Shown here in pieces: positions 60,937 to 64,000 of a stretch of DNA of 64,000 nucleotides. How positions within the stretch are numbered: position 1 is the first letter of the stretch; every line of letters starts with the position of its first letter. Below the pieces are notes generated by a model. That model did not search any database, was not told the origin of the DNA, and saw only the letters and a list, made by a program, of their open reading frames with translations. This DNA comes from an uncultured Lachnospiraceae bacterium (GTDB taxonomy: Bacteria > Bacillota > Clostridia > Lachnospirales > Lachnospiraceae): assembly GCA_910584965.1 (NCBI GenBank), contig CAJUDZ010000010.1, forward strand, positions 52,086 through 116,085, written 5' to 3'. A program made the translations under genes and the position numbers.

Positions 60937-61263
60937 TCATATTCTTTCGTTCTTTCTTTCATAGGAAATGACTCTTCCGACTCTTTCCATATCCCATATA
61001 TTCTCAAGTGTATATCTGTCCGCATATATCCTGAGTATGTCTTCCGCAAAGGTATCAAATCCCAATGCCGCATATTCTATTCCAAAAGAATCGGAGATAA
61101 TTCCCGCTTCTTTCAACTGCCGGCTGTTTCTATACAAAATGGGCCTTTCGGGCCGGAAATCAACTATCAGCAAAGCGCATCTCTCATACTTATAATCTTC
61201 TTCCCCCGGAGACCTTCCATTCATTGCATCCAAAAAGCTGATATACCTTTCAACATTTGTCAT
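60937..61263 (-). pseudogene. C-terminal remnant of a type II restriction endonuclease
   Basis: 108 residues (MTNVERYISFLDAMNG...). YKYERCALLIVDFRPERP resembles, from memory, the C-terminal part of a family of type II restriction enzymes. The ATG overlaps the stop of the N-terminal fragment (ATGA). The catalytic middle part expected between NVERY and the preceding GLDLSRV is missing, so the pair probably represents one gene with an internal deletion. It could be an independent small gene coupled to its neighbour, but the methyltransferase upstream is also broken. Confidence 0.5.
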
Positions 61264-61589
61264 ACCCGGCTTAAATCCAACCCTGCCATAGGCCCCCAGT
61301 TAATAGGTACCGGCGTTTTCTCTATATTGTCCGGCAGCACACATACATCCTGATCTTTTTGTTTCAACAAACCAGCGAGTTTGATTTCCGGGCTTGTTTC
61401 CCCAAGAGGCGGTTTGATATTATTTGCATCCACTCCATGTGCTATCAGTTCTGTTTTTACCGCCTCATGTATAAGATTGATCAATGCAGACGATGTGATA
61501 CATGATTTCTTTCCCTCCGCTCCTCCGGTCATAATTGCATTTTCTATCATGTGCTTAAATATTATCAGCTGTTCGTCTATATATGCCAT
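61260..61589 (-). pseudogene. N-terminal remnant of a type II restriction endonuclease
   Basis: 109 residues with an excellent ribosome site (AGGAGGAAAG before the ATG). It contains AIMTGGAEGKKSCITSSALINLIHEAV in part, KPPLGETSPEIKLAGLLK and INWGPMAGLDLS, which I associate with the N-terminus of restriction enzymes encoded beside Eco57I-type methylases. It ends at a TGA just before the C-terminal fragment. Position (downstream of an adenine methyltransferase, 77 nt gap) supports a restriction-modification origin. Confidence 0.55.
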
Positions 61590-61665
61590 CTTTCCTCCTA
61601 AGTCTAAATAACCAATCCGTATTTTTCCAGCAGCATTTCATCTATCACTTGTTTGTTCCCTGTTC

Positions 61666-63400
61666 TCAATAAATTTCTTTCATTTTCATTGAAATCAGGT
61701 ATTGAAAATTTCTCAATATATTTTTTTGATAACAATAGTACCCCCCTTCAATCGCGTAACTGGTATTTGCAACATAATACTCCATAATCTTTGAATTAAG
61801 TACAGCAATTAATTCCTCTAAATCAAGACAGTCATTTTCAAATATTCCATACCCATTACAAAACAAAGCTTTCTCATCCTCAACTAACATAAACTTGGGC
61901 ACATTGGTAAATGTCGGAAACAGGATTTTCCTTCCATATCTGTTTAACCCTTGTGTTCTTCCATACGCATACCACGCCACCGGATTTTTCTTTCCTTTGT
62001 CCCTCTTATCTAATTCTTCTTTCATCATCTGTAAATACTGATATGCTTTCGGATAATTTCTTCTGAAATTATCTTGCCTCTATTATGCGGCAGCCTTGTT
62101 CACATTCTTCATAAGGAAAAATAATATATCTGCATACCTCTTCCAATCGATCGCTTTTTCTTAATTCAGGTATTTTATAAATCGTCTTTACAATATCGCT
62201 TTCAATCTCATACCTGATTCCATTGACCATTTTATAATATCCTCCGTCCGATTTGCTGACCATATAAACATTGTCTTTCAGTGTAGCAATCCCGGTACGG
62301 ACATATTCTTTTATTGTCCTGAACTGTCTTTCAATCTTAACCAGATTACCATATGTCTCTTTATCAACCAGCTTCCATCCATTTTTATCCAGACGTTCTG
62401 CCGGCATAACATTATATATAATTTGCTCCGGCAGTTTTTCCAGATCATCTCTTTTCTCCAGTACCGAATACTTAAATATGTTATTTTCTTTCTTATCCAG
62501 TACGATAATACAATTGTATGTTCTCACGGGTTTAAACACCATATTATCCGCAAAATCAATAATTGTATCCAGTATTTTTTTCTTTTGAATATAGTTTCTT
62601 AAATCCGCCGCCGACTTAATTGTCAGAAAATTATTGGGAATAATAAAGCTTAACTTTCCGGAATTCTTTAAATACTTTATTCCATGTTCAATAAAAGCAT
62701 AGTAAATATTATAAACCCCTGTTTGAGTCGTTCTGAAATTTTCTTTCAGAAAGCTGATTGTCTCTCTACTCATGTCATGAACATTCACATAAGGAGGGTT
62801 ACCTATAATCAAATCAAAACCCTCTACGCAAAACAGCTCATTCCAGTCATGTTTCAAATTATCCGCATTTACGATATTAATTTCGGACTCCGCGATCTCA
62901 TCGCCTTCCATTGCAACCAACATTTTAATAATTTTCCTGCATCTTCTTACGTTATCGGCTTCCAGATCAATACCATATATATTATTTATTACGATATCTT
63001 TTGTCCGAACATGAAACCTGTTTTTCATATACCGTATTGCGGTTACCAAAAAAATACCACACCCACAGCCCGGATCAATAATATGAAGATCTTCGCTCCA
63101 TTTCTCAACGCTGTCCAGCACATTTTTTCCAATGAAAGAAGCAATGTATTCCGGTGTAAAAACGATACCGTTTTCTATAATATTTTCTTTTTCCAGCAGC
63201 GCTTCAAATATATATGTCAGGATTTCTATATCCATGTTGATAAAAAACTGCCCGAATATTTCTTTTATTATGCTGCCGTTTCCGCTCTGCAAAGAACCGG
63301 TATAAATCGAAATCATTGCATCTTCAATTTCCTCTTTACCAAAGTCCCGCAATGCTTCTATAAGCTTCGGTATTGTAGTTTCCTTTATATATTCCTTCAT
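61666..63400 (-). pseudogene. Frameshifted N6-adenine DNA methyltransferase (Eco57I type)
   Basis: The first part (63400-62069) encodes about 443 residues. It has the SAM motif IIDPGCGCGIFLVTA, an acidic motif GIDLEADN and the catalytic motif NPPYVNVHD. It stops at TAA (62069-62071) right after RIIEA. The same reading continues in another frame to 61666 (FRRNYPKAYQYLQMM..., then WYAYGRTQGL and LNSKIMEYYV of the target-recognition region). Ignoring a single base at the stop (the T complementary to 62071) joins both frames into one protein of about 577 residues. The ATG at 63400 has AGAGG 7 nt upstream; another ATG is adjacent. It is probably inactive, unless the shift is a sequencing error or programmed. 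Confidence 0.8.
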
Positions 63401-63479
63401 CATACATCCTCTTGTTCCATGTTTCTTACTTCTCAGCACAATCATATTCCATAATAAAACTTCTGTCCGAACCGCAAAG

Positions 63480-63950
63480 TCAATCCCGGCTGCAGTTAGC
63501 CGCATCGATGGCGATCGCAAGCATCAGGCTGTCCAGTTCGTCCGCAGGGTCGGTAAAGTCGATCACATAAGTGTCTCCCCAATGGAATAATTCTTTGGAA
63601 ATATGAACGACCCGGCTGCATCCGCTGTAAACATCGTAATCCCAGCCGGGAAAATCCCCTTCAACGCGCCAGCCGTTATAGTCGATTTCATATTTCGGCT
63701 TCAGAAACGTAAACTGTTTCTGAATCATCCCTCTGACCGCTCCGCCGATTTCGATCTCGAACGCGGGCAGCAGCGTCAGGATTTTCTGGTGAATCACGCC
63801 GATTTCTCTGCCGCTTTTGTCGTATACATGGAGCTGATGGCCCAATGAAAGAAATTCCGCTTCTACAAAATATTTCGCTTTACAATCTTCGTCGTAGATG
63901 TCATACGAATCCGTCCATGAGAAAACACGTTGTTTGATCAGTAGTTTCAT
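63480..63950 (-). CDS. LURP-one-related / YxjI-like protein
   Basis: 156 residues from the ATG at 63950 (MKLLIKQRVFSWTDSYDIYD), with GGAG 6 nt upstream. It consists of alternating beta-strand segments typical of the tubby-like LOR fold (KYFVEAEFLSLGHQLHVYDKSG, REIGVIHQKILTLLPAFEIEI, DTYVIDFTDPADELDSLML). Members are common in Firmicutes and of unknown function, possibly membrane-lipid or cell-surface related. It is a single gene 79 nt upstream of the methyltransferase start. Confidence 0.88.
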   Translation of the reverse strand: MKLLIKQRVFSWTDSYDIYDEDCKAKYFVEAEFLSLGHQLHVYDKSGREIGVIHQKILTLLPAFEIEIGGAVRGMIQKQFTFLKPKYEIDYNGWRVEGDFPGWDYDVYSGCSRVVHISKELFHWGDTYVIDFTDPADELDSLMLAIAIDAANCSRD

Positions 63951-64000
63951 AAAAATCTCCATTCCGCCGCCTTTGGTTGGCGGCACAAATAGCAATGAAA

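Noticed and set aside
60861..61073. Small minus-strand frame overlapping the endonuclease remnant
   Set aside because: It lies in another frame of the remnant, with no ribosome site or family match.

Overview
The window looks like a chromosomal segment of an anaerobic gut-type Firmicute, most likely a butyrate-producing Lachnospiraceae member. The reasons are a complete thl-crt-hbd-bcd-etfB-etfA butyryl-CoA operon, a glycyl-radical (B12-independent) propanediol dehydratase with bacterial microcompartment (BMC) genes, strong AGGAGG ribosome sites, sigma-A promoters of low-GC Gram-positive type, and a lipoprotein/NlpC-P60 envelope. No tRNA, rRNA, CRISPR array or intact transposon was seen. Most genes lie on the minus strand.

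Layout. 1-1.5 kb: the N-terminus of an ABC ATPase and an Rpn-type PD-(D/E)XK nuclease with an odd start. 1.7-8.3 kb: the butyryl-CoA operon with its own promoter, terminator and a 59-bp hairpin repeat array between hbd and crt. 8.4-11.9 kb: an ECF-like sigma factor, a membrane protein, and an ABC-2 ATPase plus permease. 12-20 kb: envelope and housekeeping genes (M23 peptidase, GT2-GtrA glycosyltransferase, large polytopic protein, ribosome hibernation factor, SH3-NlpC/P60 hydrolase, thioredoxin reductase). 20.1-20.9 kb: a lone plus-strand SDR reductase.

20.9-34.8 kb: a fucose/rhamnose-type BMC locus (GRM5 style) read on the minus strand from a consensus promoter at 34.8 kb. In transcription order it encodes a PduU/EutS-like shell protein, EutP-like GTPase, L-fuculose-phosphate aldolase, GlcG/PduO-C protein, CoA-acylating aldehyde dehydrogenase, zinc-type alcohol dehydrogenase, four BMC-domain shell proteins, PduL, a EutN pentamer, PduS, PduT, a DeoR regulator, the glycyl radical diol dehydratase and its activase. 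Several cargo enzymes carry amphipathic encapsulation helices. Together they would cleave fuculose/rhamnulose-1-phosphate to DHAP plus lactaldehyde, dehydrate 1,2-propanediol to propanal and convert that to propanol and propionyl-phosphate inside a shell. The iron alcohol dehydrogenase at 36.9 kb could reduce lactaldehyde to propanediol.

38-57 kb: supporting sugar genes: a ParA-like ATPase with a disordered Lys/Ala-rich partner (a possible McdAB-like BMC positioning pair), a rhamnulokinase-family kinase, a fucose mutarotase, a ribose-type ABC importer, GatY/GatZ aldolase, aldo/keto reductase, GatD-like dehydrogenase, an FGGY kinase and a LacI regulator with three matching operator sites, then L-fucose isomerase and an AraC regulator. 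57.8-60.3 kb: a lipoprotein and a GH127 beta-L-arabinofuranosidase. 60.4-64 kb: a YqfO-like protein, a decayed restriction-modification system (deleted endonuclease, frameshifted adenine methyltransferase) and a LURP-one-like protein.

The most unusual items are the ParA/disordered-protein pair, a family of long intergenic hairpins with compensatory changes and a GNRA-type loop (19.9, 50.6 and half a copy at 12.0 kb), and a 53-bp intergenic element that occurs twice, each time at or just after a TGA stop and carrying a Shine-Dalgarno sequence.
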